Below, piece by piece: positions 63,319-64,000 of a DNA stretch of 64,000 nt; position 1 is the stretch's first letter, and each line of letters starts with the position of its first letter. A program made the translations under genes and the position numbers. Source of the DNA: Deltaproteobacteria bacterium (lineage in GTDB: Bacteria > Desulfobacterota > Binatia > Binatales > Binataceae); contig JAJXYF010000010.1 in assembly GCA_021780755.1 (NCBI GenBank), positions 73,859-137,858 of the forward strand. The letters are read 5' to 3'. The notes below the pieces were generated by a model that worked only from the letters and a program-made list of their open reading frames with translations, made no database searches and was not told the DNA's origin.

Positions 63319-64000
63319 ATGGCACAAGCAAAACTCTTTCCGGTTACCACGGTCGGTTCATGGACGCGCCCGGAATGGCTCATAGCGGCGTTGCGCCGGC
63401 GCCAGGCGGACGAGATAACCGCAGAGGAATTCAACCGTATCGCCGATGACGCGGTGCTCGCCGCGATCAAGTACCAGGAGGACGCCGGCGTCGATATCGT
63501 CAGCGACGGCGAGACCCGGCGCGACAACTTCTACTCGTTTGTGGTCGAGAAGCTATCCGGGATGCGCTTGATGAAGCTCTCGCAGTTGCTCGATTACATC
63601 AAGGATCGAGCCGGCTTCGAGGAGATTCTGCGCGGGTTGGACGTGCCGGCCTTCGCGATCAAGAGTCCGATCGCGATCGACCGCGTGCACGAACGCGAGG
63701 AAGGAATCTCGCTCGACGAGGCGCAATTTCTGCTGGCTCATACCAAGCGGCAGACCAAGATGCCGATTCCAGGGCCGTACCTGCTGACGCGTTCGAGCTG
63801 GTTCGAGGGCCTTTCGGACAAGACCTATCCGAGTCGCGAGGACCTCGCCAAGGACGTCGTACGGATTCTCCGGCGCGAAGTGCTGGCGCTCAAGAAAATG
63901 GGCATCGATTTTATCCAGCTCGACGAACCTTCGATTTCGCAGGTCGTCTATGGCGACGAGGCCGAGCAGACCTTCATGTGCGCGGCGCTGGGATCGCGCA
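63319..64000 (+). CDS. MetE-type cobalamin-independent methyltransferase, partial (3' end cut by window)
   Basis: The first 227 residues of a gene that runs off the window. It opens with TTVGSWTRPEWL, followed by YQEDAGVDIVSDGETRRDNF, KMPIPGPYLLTRSSWF and the FIQLDEPSIS block, the last matching the LQLDEPA segment of methionine synthase. It begins directly at the C-terminal catalytic half, so it is the short, single-barrel form rather than the full two-barrel MetE. Its real substrate may be a non-methionine methyl transfer. The zinc site would lie beyond the window. GGTGAGG lies eight bases before ATG 63319. Confidence 0.88.
   Translation, partial: MAQAKLFPVTTVGSWTRPEWLIAALRRRQADEITAEEFNRIADDAVLAAIKYQEDAGVDIVSDGETRRDNFYSFVVEKLSGMRLMKLSQLLDYIKDRAGFEEILRGLDVPAFAIKSPIAIDRVHEREEGISLDEAQFLLAHTKRQTKMPIPGPYLLTRSSWFEGLSDKTYPSREDLAKDVVRILRREVLALKKMGIDFIQLDEPSISQVVYGDEAEQTFMCAALGSR

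Overview
The window is a 64 kb piece of a high-GC (about 63-65% by eye) bacterial chromosome with no rRNA, tRNA, CRISPR array, insertion sequence or phage gene that I can see. Gram-negative features are plain: lipoprotein signal peptides, a class A penicillin-binding protein with a UB2H-like segment, a heptosyltransferase-type GT9 enzyme and proton-pumping complex I. The pairing of CarD with IspD, a tmk-holB-ricT-metG-tatD run, paired luciferase-like monooxygenases with a family III CoA-transferase, and a short MetE-type methyltransferase suggest a soil or sediment lineage near the old Deltaproteobacteria, for example Binatota, Desulfobacterota or Myxococcota. That placement is inference; no marker in the window settles it.

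Layout. 0-6 kb: a minus-strand catabolic operon (CoA-transferase, alpha/beta hydrolase, two tandem LLM flavin monooxygenases), then a plus-strand RidA-like gene split by an apparent one-base deletion. 6-10 kb: a small unknown gene with fur, a tandem UspA protein, a Nudix hydrolase and a zinc alcohol dehydrogenase. 9.6-13.5 kb: two Ala-rich coiled-coil envelope lipoproteins flank a solitary groEL. 13.5-19.3 kb: rimI, carD, ispD, a DUF72 gene, cysK-larE and a GT9 glycosyltransferase. 19.6-25.2 kb: htpX, a DUF1844 gene, PBP1 and a TPR protein whose gene is full of perfect palindromes. 25.2-35.9 kb: a dense housekeeping stretch (tsaD-rsmA-mutM, pilD, tmk-holB-ricT-metG-tatD), ending in a small membrane ORF, an ECF sigma factor and a DNA-alkylation repair fusion with Ogt and Ada-Zn domains in reversed order. 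36-45 kb: two glycine-zipper envelope proteins, a secreted cyclase, a gamma-glutamyltransferase family protein, small genes, a lipoprotein pseudo-cysteine-hydrolase, and the rsmD-coaD-aspartate aminotransferase series. 45.8-52.9 kb: nuoH-J-K-L-M-N, the membrane arm of complex I without nuoA-G or nuoI. 52.9-64 kb: a RidA protein with a histone-H1-like tail, a small lipoprotein, an APC permease, an NTF2-like protein, a dual-specificity phosphatase, a CocE-type hydrolase, enoyl-CoA hydratase, 1-Cys peroxiredoxin, a VOC protein, a FAD monooxygenase and the start of a MetE-type methyltransferase.

The most unusual signals are (i) two families of short intergenic repeats just downstream of genes; (ii) six perfect inverted repeats, one a 42-bp palindrome, packed into 450 bp of the TPR gene; (iii) the microprotein-ECF sigma-Ogt/Ada locus; (iv) a lipoprotein isochorismatase fold lacking two of its three catalytic residues; and (v) the RidA-histone-like fusion.
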